In this document: positions 1 to 8,940 of the stretch, piece by piece
How the letters are laid out: the number at the start of each line of letters is the position of its first letter
How positions within the stretch are numbered: position 1 is the stretch's first letter
Assembly: GCA_001642945.1 (NCBI GenBank)
Contig: LGRT01000011.1
Location: 1 to 64,000 of the forward strand
Direction of reading: 5' to 3'
Source: Rhodobacteraceae bacterium SB2
GTDB taxonomy: Bacteria > Pseudomonadota > Alphaproteobacteria > Rhodobacterales > Rhodobacteraceae
Length of the DNA stretch: 64,000 nt
Made by a program: the position numbers and the translations under genes
The notes under the pieces: model-generated
Databases searched by the model: none
Told to the model about the DNA's origin: nothing
What the model saw: the letters and a program-made list of their open reading frames with translations, nothing else

Positions 1-82
1 GAATCGGCTTGCAAGATACTTGTAGTTAAATGCGCTTTGTTGTGCTCAATCTGACTGTAGTCTTACGACGTAATTCCAACTT

Positions 83-123
83 CAACCACCGTGTCTTAAC
101 CCTAATGAATGAACAGAGTCGTT
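83..123. repeat. Diverged direct repeat, copy 1
   Basis: This stretch matches 947-987 in the same orientation at about 32 of 41 positions, including the blocks CAACCAC, TTAACCCT and GAACA. The two copies bracket the small secreted-protein gene at 235-696. The rest of 1-234 shows no gene I can support. Confidence 0.5.
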
Positions 124-234
124 GGTCCTAACATTTTGCCTAATCAAAAACGCAGTTTGGTATACTTGTAGATGTTTTGATCTTTAATAATGAAATTGAA
201 ACGAGCAAGTTGCGTCCTGCTCGCTCTTTTTCTT

Positions 235-696
235 CTAATTTGTGGGTGTGAACGTGTATACTGTGCCGTTTTCACCGGCTTGGATAGTTGTTTTTCCAAT
301 CCAGCTCGCTCCAACATATGCGGCCCATTTTCCAGTTGCTGCTATACTTGTTATCATAGCCGAACCGTCTGGTTGAAACGCCCCAGTATTGAGCGTTACA
401 TCACCGTCTGGATCTACTGATCTGCATACAAACGTTCCGCCAATAGGCTGCGGTGTGGCTCCAAATGCGATGTATTGGTTGCATGTAGCGGTCGATGCTG
501 CTGGAAACCCTTCTGGTGGATTGTCCCAGATCCATACATCCTGTGTAGTCTGCATAACTAGACCGCCAGTCTTTCCCTCCATGACATGAGTATCAATTGT
601 AACTCCAGTTCCATGTCCGCCTAAGCTTCCATGCCCACCTGCAAATACCAACGCAGGAAAGCATGTTAATAGTGCCGCAGTAGCTAAATTTTTCAT
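235..696 (-). CDS. Small secreted protein of unknown function
   Basis: The product is 153 residues and I do not recognise the family. It starts with a clear Sec signal peptide (MKNLATAALL, cleavage near LVFA-GG). A Gly/His-rich stretch (GGHGSLGGHGTG) follows, then a Trp/Pro-containing segment and two cysteines (TATCNQ, TFVCRS) that could form a disulfide. The protein is probably periplasmic or exported. I chose the ATG at 696 because GGGAG lies just upstream and the signal peptide then begins at residue 1. The frame stays open to 783, but that would put 29 unlikely residues before the signal. The gene stands alone between two copies of a diverged repeat, which suggests accessory DNA. Confidence 0.6.
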   Translation of the reverse strand: MKNLATAALLTCFPALVFAGGHGSLGGHGTGVTIDTHVMEGKTGGLVMQTTQDVWIWDNPPEGFPAASTATCNQYIAFGATPQPIGGTFVCRSVDPDGDVTLNTGAFQPDGSAMITSIAATGKWAAYVGASWIGKTTIQAGENGTVYTFTPTN

Positions 697-1024
697 GTTC
701 CAACTCCCTATTTGAACAAACCAAGCCCACCCCTTATCCAAGAAGTCGTCAATATTTACGTTGCGGGAATTTGATCTCGCCATAGCCCAATTGATAAAGA
801 TGCCCTTTAATTGAGCAAAGTAGATATTGAGGTCAAAGATTAGGTAAACGCCCTCAGTGTGTTATTGTAGGCATGAGAGGCGCATCGGTGTTCGAAGTCG
901 CTTGAGTTAGCTGCTGATTGTAAAAGTGTGTTTCCGCCATTAAATGCAACCACTGTGTTTTAACCCTGTTGGGAGAACAAAGTCTTTTTAGTGTCTCAGA
1001 CCTCCGAGATGCAAATAGCTCTCA
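697..1024. other. Intergenic region with repeat copy 2
   Basis: This 328-base stretch contains no supported gene. It holds the 5' region of the secreted-protein gene (read leftwards) and the second copy of the diverged direct repeat near its right end. Confidence 0.6.
947..987. repeat. Diverged direct repeat, copy 2
   Basis: Same orientation as 83-123, sharing CAACCAC, GTGT, TTAACCCT, GAACA and AGTC at the same spacing. Weaker similarity may extend upstream (CTGAYTGTA in both). The repeat could mark an old insertion or duplication. Confidence 0.5.
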
Positions 1025-1612
1025 TTATTCATCAGGTAGACCATCGTATGAATATTGTTTTTTCGATAAATCACCAGCCCACAGATAGACCGACATAAAG
1101 GCGGACTGTTCAGTTTTAGTTGCATGGGGTAACATAGATGGGTGATATGATCGCCCTCCAACGCTTGCTAACTGGTAGGCCTGAGCGCCACGCTTCCAAA
1201 GGCAATTACCCGCGAGCATTATATATATTTCTTCAGCAGGATGTGTTCGGATGCCATATTCTGAATGTGGGAGCATTCCATACAGGCCTATCCGTACTTT
1301 ATTTGAATGCACTAAGCCATCAGGCCCAAGAAGCTCTACATGCGCTTTGAAAATACTATGTTGCTTATATAATCTACTATTTGAGGTTTCTGGTGGAGCC
1401 CAGTCAAAGGGGATCTCTAGGATCAAGGAACAAATGGGATGAGCGTACTCATACTGCATCGTATTGATGAAGTCTGATGCCAAAGGTTTTCCTGACCCTA
1501 AAACGAGTGGTGTATGCGCATTTGCAATCAGTTCTTGCGAGGCGAATCTTTCAATCTCTTGATTTCCGTTGAATACTTCAGCTAATTTTAGAAAGAGATT
1601 TTTGTTGGCCAA
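1025..1612 (-). CDS. dddQ: DddQ-type dimethylsulfoniopropionate (DMSP) lyase, cupin
   Basis: Predicted to cleave DMSP to dimethyl sulfide and acrylate. The protein is 195 residues, close to the roughly 200 of DddQ. The cupin metal motif is THPAEEIY, giving His124, Glu128 and Tyr130, with His163 in LPHATKT and Tyr119 upstream. These align at almost the same numbers with the Zn ligands and catalytic tyrosine known for Ruegeria DddQ (H125, E129, Y131, H163, Y120). The position of the extra active-site histidine (H123 in Ruegeria) is Arg122 here. The start is a TTG with AGGA about 9 bases upstream; an in-frame stop a little further 5' limits any extension. It lies just downstream of, and on the same strand as, a membrane hydroxylase. 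Alternatives are another DMSP-lyase cupin (DddL/W/K) or a cupin with a different substrate. Confidence 0.75.
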   Translation of the reverse strand: MANKNLFLKLAEVFNGNQEIERFASQELIANAHTPLVLGSGKPLASDFINTMQYEYAHPICSLILEIPFDWAPPETSNSRLYKQHSIFKAHVELLGPDGLVHSNKVRIGLYGMLPHSEYGIRTHPAEEIYIMLAGNCLWKRGAQAYQLASVGGRSYHPSMLPHATKTEQSAFMSVYLWAGDLSKKQYSYDGLPDE

Positions 1613-1674
1613 CTTTGCATGTCCTGTGATTGGAGACAGCTATAAAATCTATGCGTTTAAGATTTTGATGTATT

Positions 1675-2664
1675 TTATTTATGCATCGTTTTCTTGCGTT
1701 CACGGGTGACACGCGTTGCTTCATCCGTTCCGTCATTGAACGTTCCAAACCATCTATCCCAAGGCATTTCTTGATTGCCATAGTTGCATTCGTAATATCG
1801 GTGATGCAGTTGGTGATAGAACGTCCCTAACGCTAATCGGCGTTTGTCTTTAATCAGCAGATCTTCATAACCAGTATGGGTTATAGCGGCACCAGGCCCT
1901 TGGTAAATAATATGGAAAATCAAGTGTATTGGGTGGCTGGCAACAAACCAGTGAATGCATAGGGATGACAGATAAAGAAAATGCTCAACTGGATGCATGG
2001 ATAATCCAGACCATGGGCCAATGTTGACGTTGCGATGATGTAGAGAGTGCACTTTTCTGTAAAGGAGCGGGACATGTAACAACCTGTGCACCCAATAAAA
2101 ATGAAAGGCCGACCATATTGGGAGCAGCAAAAATGCCAGAAGAAACCAAATAGGATTTGAGCTGAGCGTTACGGTAGGCGCATATCCATTGGCCATCATC
2201 CACATTGTAACCACTTGAAAGGCGGTTAGTTGAATAACGCCTGAGCCAAGCGACCAAAACATATTGTCTTTAACCTGATCAGAGAAATTCCAAAGTTTGT
2301 TGTTTTTGCCTTGGTCGCGACGGTCAAATTTAAGGTTCTTGTTTTGTTTATTGTACTTGATGAACCAAAGATGCAGCCCTCCGGCAATACTGCTTAATAG
2401 GGCAAGGTTGATTATCCAAACCTGGGCTATCCAGCCAGAAGAAAATTCTTTAGCGGCTTCCAAATCTGGATAGACCCAAATCCACAGTAAAATGGCGAGC
2501 AGCAACATCAGAACACGTTCGGATAGGTTTAACCAGTTGGTCCGGAGCCAGTTTGCTGCGAAGTTTGGATCTGGTGGCCATTTGAATATAGAATTATCAG
2601 CCAGCGGTAACTCTGGATGATAATTCCAGTTTGAATTTGATGGGGTTTTGGAAGGTTCTGTCAT
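1675..2664 (-). CDS. Fatty acid hydroxylase / sterol desaturase superfamily membrane protein
   Basis: An integral-membrane di-iron oxygenase-like protein of about 329 residues. It has several hydrophobic segments and the histidine clusters typical of the superfamily: HRLLH, HSLHH, a further HPVEH and HQLHH near the C-terminus. Members hydroxylate or desaturate lipids, sterols or carotenoids; the substrate here cannot be told. Two adjacent ATGs (2667 and 2664) follow GGAG; the second has the better spacing and was chosen. The gene lies 62 bases upstream of the DMSP lyase-like gene on the same strand and may be co-transcribed with it. The pairing could be chance. Confidence 0.75.
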   Translation of the reverse strand: MTEPSKTPSNSNWNYHPELPLADNSIFKWPPDPNFAANWLRTNWLNLSERVLMLLLAILLWIWVYPDLEAAKEFSSGWIAQVWIINLALLSSIAGGLHLWFIKYNKQNKNLKFDRRDQGKNNKLWNFSDQVKDNMFWSLGSGVIQLTAFQVVTMWMMANGYAPTVTLSSNPIWFLLAFLLLPIWSAFHFYWVHRLLHVPLLYRKVHSLHHRNVNIGPWSGLSMHPVEHFLYLSSLCIHWFVASHPIHLIFHIIYQGPGAAITHTGYEDLLIKDKRRLALGTFYHQLHHRYYECNYGNQEMPWDRWFGTFNDGTDEATRVTRERKKTMHK

Positions 2665-2898
2665 CATATTCTCCGCGATCGGCAATACTCAGCGTAAGCA
2701 TCCAATCCTTGCGCGCGCCAATTTAAACGACATCCGAATTGTGAAAAAACGACTAGTATAAAAACGTGGTCTTTTTAAAGCCTGACCAGTACGGCACGCT
2801 TTTGATTGTTATTAACGATAAAATGAATTGCTCAAACTTACGTATGATCTAGAGACAACATATGGCTTGGTCTCTCATGTCTCTCATTTATCCAAACC

Positions 2899-3169
2899 TA
2901 TCCGGGCTCGCCTTGGGAATGTGGAGGGATTAGAAAACAGTGTGGGATACTGTTTGCCCGACACATAGTATAATGAGCGGTTTAACGGGACATTGCGAAA
3001 AGAAGCGCTTAACGCTGAATGGGTCCACACCACAAGACAAGCCCAGATCGCCATCAATGTTTGGCTTAGGCAATAAAACCGTATCAGGCCATATCACGCA
3101 TTGAACATGAAACCACCAGTACCAGAAACCTTATTGGAGAATATAAAAATTAGTAGTACTGAGAAATGA
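2899..3169 (+). mobile_element. IS3-family transposase (OrfB) remnant
   Basis: The C-terminal end of an IS3-type DDE transposase survives in two frames. At 2899-2919 the frame reads YPGSPWE, the conserved block before the catalytic Glu region. After a small indel a second frame from about 2972 reads NERFNGTLRKEALN and continues through RPYHALNMKPPVPETLLE to a stop at 3167. An in-frame TAA at 3074 and the frame change show it is dead. No terminal inverted repeats or N-terminal part were found, so the element is only a scar between the DMSP lyase region and the glycerol transporter. Confidence 0.75.
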
Positions 3170-3232
3170 TGCTATACAAGTTATTGTTTTTTAAATATTT
3201 CACTTTTATTTTCAATCTACTAAATTTTTAGT

Positions 3233-3262
3233 TTGACAGTTATATTTCCATAATATTACGAT
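3233..3262 (+). promoter_or_regulatory. Candidate sigma-70-type promoter for glpV operon
   Basis: A perfect TTGACA -35 box at 3233-3238 is followed by an 18-base AT-rich spacer and TACGAT at 3257-3262. It sits about 50 bases before glpV, in a strongly AT-rich leader. Confidence 0.45.
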
Positions 3263-3310
3263 ATCATTATCCGGCAAAGACCGGTTAAAAATTTTTCGGG
3301 AGGATATACT

Positions 3311-5044
3311 ATGCGTAAGTATTTACTCTCTGCAACGGCGGCTTTGGCTGTCATTGCAGGGCATGGGACTGCTATTGCCGATCAGGCAGCAGCCCAGAAA
3401 TGGATTAACCAAGAATTCCAGCCATCGACCTTGTCAAAGGATGAGCAAATGGCCGAAATGAATTGGTTTATTGAAGCGTCAAAGCCTTATAGTGGCATGG
3501 AAGTAAATGTTTTATCCGAGGGCATTCCAACCCATGGATATGAAAGCGAAGTGCTGACCAAGGCGTTCGAAGAGATTACTGGAATTAAGGTGAATCACCA
3601 GATTCTGGGCGAAGGTGAAGTGGTGCAAGCGGTGCAAACGCAGATGCAAACGCAGCGCAACCTTTATGATGGGTATGTGAACGATTCTGATTTGATTGGA
3701 ACCCATTCACGTTTGCAATTGGCGTATAACCTAACGGAACAAATGGCCGGCGACTGGGCTGCAACAACATCGCCCACGCTTGATCTAGACGATTTTATGG
3801 GCATTCAATTCACAACAGGTCCCGATGGCAACCTGTATCAATTGCCTGACCAGCAATTTGCCAACTTGTACTGGTTCCGCAAGGATTGGTTTGACGATGC
3901 CGACAACAAGGCGGCGTTTAAAGCAAAATATGGGTATGAGCTGGGTGTTCCAGTAAACTGGTCTGCTTATGAAGACATTGCCGATTTCTTTTCAAATGAT
4001 GTGAAAGAAGTGGATGGCGTCGCTATTTATGGCCATATGGATTACGGTAAACGTGCGCCAGATCTTGGTTGGCGGATGACGGATGCGTGGCTGTCAATGG
4101 CTGGTACCGGTTCCAAAGGTGAGCCGAACGGTGTGCCAATTGATGAATGGGGCATTCGCATGGAAGCGGGATCGTGTAACCCTGCCGGCGCCTCTGTCTC
4201 ACGTGGCGGGGCGGCAAACGGCCCAGCGGCGGTATATGCAATCCGCAAATGGGATGAGTGGCTGCGCAATTATGCCCCTCCCGGTGCCGCATCCTACGAT
4301 TTTTACCAATCTTTGCCAGCCTTGGCCCAAGGCAATGTGGCCCAGCAGATTTTCTGGTATACAGCGTTTACGGCAGATATGGTGAAGCCGCAGTCAGAGG
4401 GCAACAACACGGTTGACAGTGACGGCAACCCCTTATGGCGGATGGCACCTTCACCGCATGGTCCATATTGGGAAAAAGGCCAAAAGGTTGGCTATCAAGA
4501 TGTGGGATCTTGGACATTCTTAAAATCCACCCCATCTGAGCGTGCGCAAGCGGCCTGGCTTTACGCGCAATTCGTGACGTCAAAAACTATCGATGTGAAA
4601 AAATCACATGTCGGTCTGACATTTACGCGCGACAGTTCGGTCAACCATGCCTCGTTCACCGAGCGTGCTCCAAAACTGGGGGGCTTAGTCGAATTCTATC
4701 GCTCACCTGATCGCGTCGCTTGGTCACCCACAGGGATCAACGTTCCTGATTATCCAAAGCTGGCCCAAATTTGGTGGCAGCAAATCGGAGATGTGAATTC
4801 AGGTGCGTTTACGCCACAGCAAGCGATGGATCGCTTGGCCGAAGAAATGGATATCACCATGGCACGGATGCAAGCTGCGGATGAAGCTGCCAATGTCTAT
4901 GGCGGATGTGGTCCTCGTTTGAATGAGGAGCAAGATCCATCTGTATGGTTGGGTAAAGGCGGCGCGAAAGCGAAGCTGGACAACGAAAAACCACAAGGTC
5001 AGACGGTAAACTATGATGAACTCGTAGCCCGTTGGAATAAGTAA
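3311..5044 (+). CDS. glpV: Glycerol ABC transporter, periplasmic binding protein
   Basis: Solute-binding protein of 577 residues with an N-terminal Sec signal peptide (cleavage near GTAIA-DQ). Its unusual length and sequence match the GlpV type of extracellular binding protein (family 1 fold) from the Rhizobium glpSTPQUV glycerol importer. It should capture glycerol, or a close polyol, in the periplasm for the GlpPQ/GlpST membrane complex. GGGAGG precedes the ATG. It is the first gene of the operon here, followed by a 104-base gap with a hairpin and then glpS. That order should allow the binding protein to be made in excess. Substrate assignment rests on family and context. Confidence 0.85.
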   Translation: MRKYLLSATAALAVIAGHGTAIADQAAAQKWINQEFQPSTLSKDEQMAEMNWFIEASKPYSGMEVNVLSEGIPTHGYESEVLTKAFEEITGIKVNHQILGEGEVVQAVQTQMQTQRNLYDGYVNDSDLIGTHSRLQLAYNLTEQMAGDWAATTSPTLDLDDFMGIQFTTGPDGNLYQLPDQQFANLYWFRKDWFDDADNKAAFKAKYGYELGVPVNWSAYEDIADFFSNDVKEVDGVAIYGHMDYGKRAPDLGWRMTDAWLSMAGTGSKGEPNGVPIDEWGIRMEAGSCNPAGASVSRGGAANGPAAVYAIRKWDEWLRNYAPPGAASYDFYQSLPALAQGNVAQQIFWYTAFTADMVKPQSEGNNTVDSDGNPLWRMAPSPHGPYWEKGQKVGYQDVGSWTFLKSTPSERAQAAWLYAQFVTSKTIDVKKSHVGLTFTRDSSVNHASFTERAPKLGGLVEFYRSPDRVAWSPTGINVPDYPKLAQIWWQQIGDVNSGAFTPQQAMDRLAEEMDITMARMQAADEAANVYGGCGPRLNEEQDPSVWLGKGGAKAKLDNEKPQGQTVNYDELVARWNK

Positions 5045-5078
5045 CAAAGTTTGGCCCTATCCAAGTGGGGCCAATTCA

Positions 5079-5105
5079 GGCCAGAGCTGTTGCCAAGCTC
5101 TGGCC
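5079..5105 (+). terminator. Hairpin between glpV and glpS
   Basis: Perfect 10-base arms GGCCAGAGCT and AGCTCTGGCC with a 7-base loop lie 35 bases after the glpV stop. No strong T-run follows. It is more likely a partial terminator or a 3' stabilising hairpin that raises glpV mRNA over glpS-U than a full stop. Confidence 0.65.
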
Positions 5106-5148
5106 GTTTCATAATGATACACCGACATTGAATGTAGAAAGATAACCA

Positions 5149-6213
5149 ATGACCTTAGAGCTGAGAGGGGCGAGTAAAGTGATCCGCGGGATCACGCATA
5201 TCAAACCAACATCGCTGCTTTTTGAACCGGGTCACTTTAACGTACTTCTGGGTCAAACAGGCTCTGGAAAGACCTCGATGATCAAATTGATGGCGGGTTT
5301 GGACCCTTTGGCAACGGGTCAAATATTGATGAATGGAGAAGATGTTTCAAAGCTGTCAACGCAAAAGCGAAATATCAGTTTGGTGCATGAGTTTTTTGTG
5401 AATTACCCCCATATGACCGTTTTCGACAATATCGCATCTCCGCTGCGCGTAGCGGGTATGGCCAAGTCAGAAATCGCCGGGCGTGTGGAAGAGGCTGCGG
5501 ATATTTTACAGCTGCGCCCAATGTTGGCACGACGCCCCCATGAATTAAGCGGAGGCCAACAACAGCGCTGCGCTTTGGCGCGCGCCATTGCCAAGGAAAG
5601 CCGCACGGTGTTTTTAGACGAACCGCTTGCAAATCTGGATTATAAGTTGCGCGAAGAACTGCGCGAACAATTGCCTGAATTATTCGCGGGGCGCGGAGCC
5701 GTGGTGGTATATGCGACTTCTGAGCCGGAAGAGGCGTTGCTGTTGGGCGGAAAGACGGTGCTTATGGATGACGGGGTTACAACCCAATTCGGTCCGACGG
5801 CTGACATTTACCGGTCCCCGCAAAGCCTTGCCGCAGCTCGGGTCTTTTCCGACCCTCCAATCAACACAGCCATTATTGTTAAAAAAGGCGCTTTGGCGCA
5901 AATCGATAATGGGGCCAGTTGGCCGCTAAGCGGAGACGCGGCCGTTTTGCCAGATGGTACTTACACAATGGCAATTCGCCCCCACCACGTTACCCCTACG
6001 GCCCAAAATGCGCAAAGCATCGCCGTTCCAGGGCGCGTTTTGGTAACAGAATTATCCGGCTCGGATTCCAGTGCGCATTTCCAAATGGGCGCAGATAGCT
6101 GGGTGTCTCTTGCCCATGGCGTCTACCGTTATAATGTGGGGCAGGAGCATGAATTTTTCATGGATGTCAGCCAAGCATTTTACTTCGACCCGGATGGGAG
6201 GTTTGTTGCCTGA
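5149..6213 (+). CDS. glpS: Glycerol ABC transporter, ATP-binding protein GlpS
   Basis: ABC ATPase of 354 residues. Walker A is GQTGSGKTS, the signature is LSGGQQQRCALARAI, and Walker B runs into TVFLDEPLANLD. A C-terminal regulatory (TOBE/MOI-like) region follows, as in the CUT1 sugar-type importers. It probably forms a heterodimer with GlpT, encoded by the next gene, and powers glycerol uptake. Its stop and the glpT start share one base (TGATGG), indicating translational coupling. Confidence 0.85.
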   Translation: MTLELRGASKVIRGITHIKPTSLLFEPGHFNVLLGQTGSGKTSMIKLMAGLDPLATGQILMNGEDVSKLSTQKRNISLVHEFFVNYPHMTVFDNIASPLRVAGMAKSEIAGRVEEAADILQLRPMLARRPHELSGGQQQRCALARAIAKESRTVFLDEPLANLDYKLREELREQLPELFAGRGAVVVYATSEPEEALLLGGKTVLMDDGVTTQFGPTADIYRSPQSLAAARVFSDPPINTAIIVKKGALAQIDNGASWPLSGDAAVLPDGTYTMAIRPHHVTPTAQNAQSIAVPGRVLVTELSGSDSSAHFQMGADSWVSLAHGVYRYNVGQEHEFFMDVSQAFYFDPDGRFVA

Positions 6214-7286
6214 TGGCCAAAATAACGCTGTCTAAATTGCGCCATTCTTATTTGCCTCACCCTGCAAATATTCAGGATTATGCGCTCAAAGAAATCGACC
6301 TTGATTGGCAAGATGGTGGCGCCTATGCGCTGTTGGGGCCGTCGGGATGCGGAAAATCCACCTTGCTGAATATTATTTCGGGGTTGTTAAAACCTTCATC
6401 GGGGCGCATTTTATTCGATGATCGCGATGTCACCGATCTTCCACCTGATCAACGCAATATCGCTCAGGTTTTCCAATTCCCAGTCATTTATGACACGATG
6501 ACGGTGCACGAAAACTTTGCTTTTCCGCTGCGCAATCGCGGCGTCGATGAAGACAAAATCGCCAGCCGGGTGGTGCAAATTGCCGCCTTGTTAGAGGTTG
6601 AAGACATGCTCGATATCCGGGCATCAAATCTATCTCCCGATAATAAGCAAAAAGTATCTATGGGGCGCGGGTTGGTGCGCGAAGATGTGAATGTGGTGAT
6701 GTTTGATGAGCCTCTGACCGTCATTGACCCTCATTTGAAGTGGAAATTACGGTCCAAACTTAAAGAACTGCATCAGCGGGTTGGGGCTACGATGATTTAT
6801 GTCACGCATGATCAGACAGAAGCTTTGACCTTTGCCGATCAAGTGGTGGTGATGCAAGAGGGCGAGGTTGTACAAATCGGCACCCCAGTGGAATTATTCG
6901 AACGTCCACAGCATGTTTTTGTAGGGCATTTCATCGGATCTCCGGGCATGAATATCCTGCCGGTTACGCTGAAAGATGGCGAGGTACTTTTTGAAAATCA
7001 TGTGATGGCGTTGGAAGGACCTGTAATTGGATCAGGCGGCCAGCTTCAATTGGGAATACGTCCGGAATTTATTTCCTTTGCCGAGAACGGCATTCCGGGC
7101 CAAGTTTATAAAGTTTCTGATGTTGGGCGGCATTCTATCGTGGAAGTTGTTGTAGGTTCCAGTCACATCAAAGCCGTCGGTGCAGGTCAGATGCCCGCGA
7201 AAGGCGATTGGGTGAATTTGGCATTTCGTCAAGATCACACGCGGCTTTATCGGGATGGATGGATCGCAACGGAGGCACAAACATGA
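6213..7286 (+). CDS. glpT: Glycerol ABC transporter, ATP-binding protein GlpT
   Basis: Second ATPase of the importer, 357 residues. Walker A is canonical (GPSGCGKSTLLNI) and Walker B is VVMFDEPLTVIDP. The ABC signature is degenerate: LSPDNKQKVSMGRGL instead of LSGGQ. A heterodimer with one canonical and one degenerate site is therefore likely, since GlpS has the normal LSGGQ. The C-terminal TOBE-like domain is present. The stop overlaps the start of glpP (ATGA at 7283-7286). Confidence 0.85.
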   Translation: MAKITLSKLRHSYLPHPANIQDYALKEIDLDWQDGGAYALLGPSGCGKSTLLNIISGLLKPSSGRILFDDRDVTDLPPDQRNIAQVFQFPVIYDTMTVHENFAFPLRNRGVDEDKIASRVVQIAALLEVEDMLDIRASNLSPDNKQKVSMGRGLVREDVNVVMFDEPLTVIDPHLKWKLRSKLKELHQRVGATMIYVTHDQTEALTFADQVVVMQEGEVVQIGTPVELFERPQHVFVGHFIGSPGMNILPVTLKDGEVLFENHVMALEGPVIGSGGQLQLGIRPEFISFAENGIPGQVYKVSDVGRHSIVEVVVGSSHIKAVGAGQMPAKGDWVNLAFRQDHTRLYRDGWIATEAQT

Positions 7287-8146
7287 AAACTGAAAATCAG
7301 AAAGCATGGTTTTTCGTTTTGCCTGTTTTGTTGTTGGTTGCCTTTAACGCGTTGGTTCCAATCATGACGGTTGTGAATTATTCGGTGCAAGAAACCTTTG
7401 GAAACAACGTGTTTTTTTGGCAGGGGGTGGATTGGTTTGAACAAATCCTGCGCTCTGAGCGTTTCCAAGCCGCGTTGGGTCGGCAATTCTTATTCACAGC
7501 CTCAATTTTAATTATTGAAGTGCCTTTGGGCATTATCATTGCACTTTCTATGCCGCGCCAGGGGATCTGGGTTTCGGTTTGCTTGGTCATGATGGCGTTG
7601 CCGATGTTGATCCCATGGAATGTGGTTGGGGCCATGTGGAATATTTTTACCCTGCCTGAAATCGGTCTTTTGGGATATTTGATGAACAATGTTTTGGGCA
7701 TCACTTACGATATGACACAAAATCCCTTTGCGGCTTGGGTGACCATTATTGTGATGGATGTTTGGCATTGGACCTCGCTTGTGGTGCTTTTATCTTATGC
7801 TGGGTTGGTCTCTATTCCCGACGCCTATTATCAAGCGGCTAAAATTGATGCCGCATCACCCTGGAAAGTGTTTCGCTATATTCAATTGCCGAAAATGAAG
7901 ACGGTGCTGACCATTGCCATTCTTCTGCGCTTCATGGACAGCTTCAATATTTATACGGAACCTTTCGTCTTAACCGGTGGTGGTCCTGGCAATTCAACCA
8001 CCTTGCTGTCGATTGATTTGGTGAAAATAGCGCTTGGTCAGTTTGATCTGGGCCCTGCGGCGGCAATGTCTTTAATATATTTCGCCATCACCTTGTTGGT
8101 GAGCTGGCTGTTCTACACTTTGATGACAAAGGATGATCGAAAATGA
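7283..8146 (+). CDS. glpP: Glycerol ABC transporter, permease GlpP
   Basis: Inner-membrane permease of 287 residues with about six membrane spans and the EAA-type cytoplasmic loop (DAYYQAAKIDAASPWKVFRYI) that docks the ATPases. The frame is open upstream to 7208, but the ATG at 7283 follows GGAGG and overlaps the glpT stop in ATGA, so that start was used. It pairs with GlpQ to form the channel. Confidence 0.85.
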   Translation: MKTENQKAWFFVLPVLLLVAFNALVPIMTVVNYSVQETFGNNVFFWQGVDWFEQILRSERFQAALGRQFLFTASILIIEVPLGIIIALSMPRQGIWVSVCLVMMALPMLIPWNVVGAMWNIFTLPEIGLLGYLMNNVLGITYDMTQNPFAAWVTIIVMDVWHWTSLVVLLSYAGLVSIPDAYYQAAKIDAASPWKVFRYIQLPKMKTVLTIAILLRFMDSFNIYTEPFVLTGGGPGNSTTLLSIDLVKIALGQFDLGPAAAMSLIYFAITLLVSWLFYTLMTKDDRK

Positions 8147-8940
8147 GAAAACGGTCATTAATTCCGATTATCTATATTCTGTTTCTGATGTTGCCTATTT
8201 ATTGGTTGGTGGCGATGAGCTTTAAAACCACGGGCGAGATTCTATCTGGGTTTAGCCTGTTCCCGCAAACATTTACCTTTGACAATTACCGCGTCATTTT
8301 CACCGATCCAACTTGGTATTGGGGCTATTATAATTCGATCCTGTATGTATCGCTCAATACAGTTATTTCCGTCAGCGTGGCGCTGCCTGCGGCCTATGCT
8401 TTTTCGCGCTATCGGTTCTTAGGCGACAAACAATTGTTTTTCTGGTTGCTGACAAATCGTATGGCTCCGGCGGCTGTATTCGCCCTACCATTTTTTCAGC
8501 TTTATTCCTCGGTTGGTTTATTTGACACCCATTTGGCCGTTGCGCTGGCGCATTGCTTGTTCAACATCCCCTTAGCGGTTTGGATTTTAGAAGGCTTTAT
8601 GGGGGGGGTTCCCAAAGAGCTAGATGAAACCGCCTATGTTGATGGGTATTCTTTTCCAAGGTTTTTCATCTCTATCTTTTTGCCAACGATCAAAGCTGGA
8701 GTCGGCGTTGCAGCCTTCTTTTGCTTTATGTTTTCATGGGTCGAGCTTTTATTGGCTAAAACGCTGACTGCAGTTGCGGCAAAGCCTATTGCGGCAACGA
8801 TGACCAAAACGGCTTCTTCTGCCGGATATGAATTGGGTTTGCTGGCTGCCGCCGGAACGCTGACCATTATTCCGGGGGCAATCGTTATCTATTTTGTACG
8901 CAATTACATAGCTAAGGGTTTTGCCCTGGGAAGGGTGTGA
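8143..8940 (+). CDS. glpQ: Glycerol ABC transporter, permease GlpQ
   Basis: Second permease, 265 residues, about six membrane segments. The EAA loop is seen as PKELDETAYVDGYSFPRFF. The start overlaps the glpP stop in ATGA at 8143-8146, consistent with tight coupling. This GlpQ is the transporter subunit and is unrelated to glycerophosphodiester phosphodiesterase, which shares the symbol. Confidence 0.85.
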   Translation: MRKRSLIPIIYILFLMLPIYWLVAMSFKTTGEILSGFSLFPQTFTFDNYRVIFTDPTWYWGYYNSILYVSLNTVISVSVALPAAYAFSRYRFLGDKQLFFWLLTNRMAPAAVFALPFFQLYSSVGLFDTHLAVALAHCLFNIPLAVWILEGFMGGVPKELDETAYVDGYSFPRFFISIFLPTIKAGVGVAAFFCFMFSWVELLLAKTLTAVAAKPIAATMTKTASSAGYELGLLAAAGTLTIIPGAIVIYFVRNYIAKGFALGRV

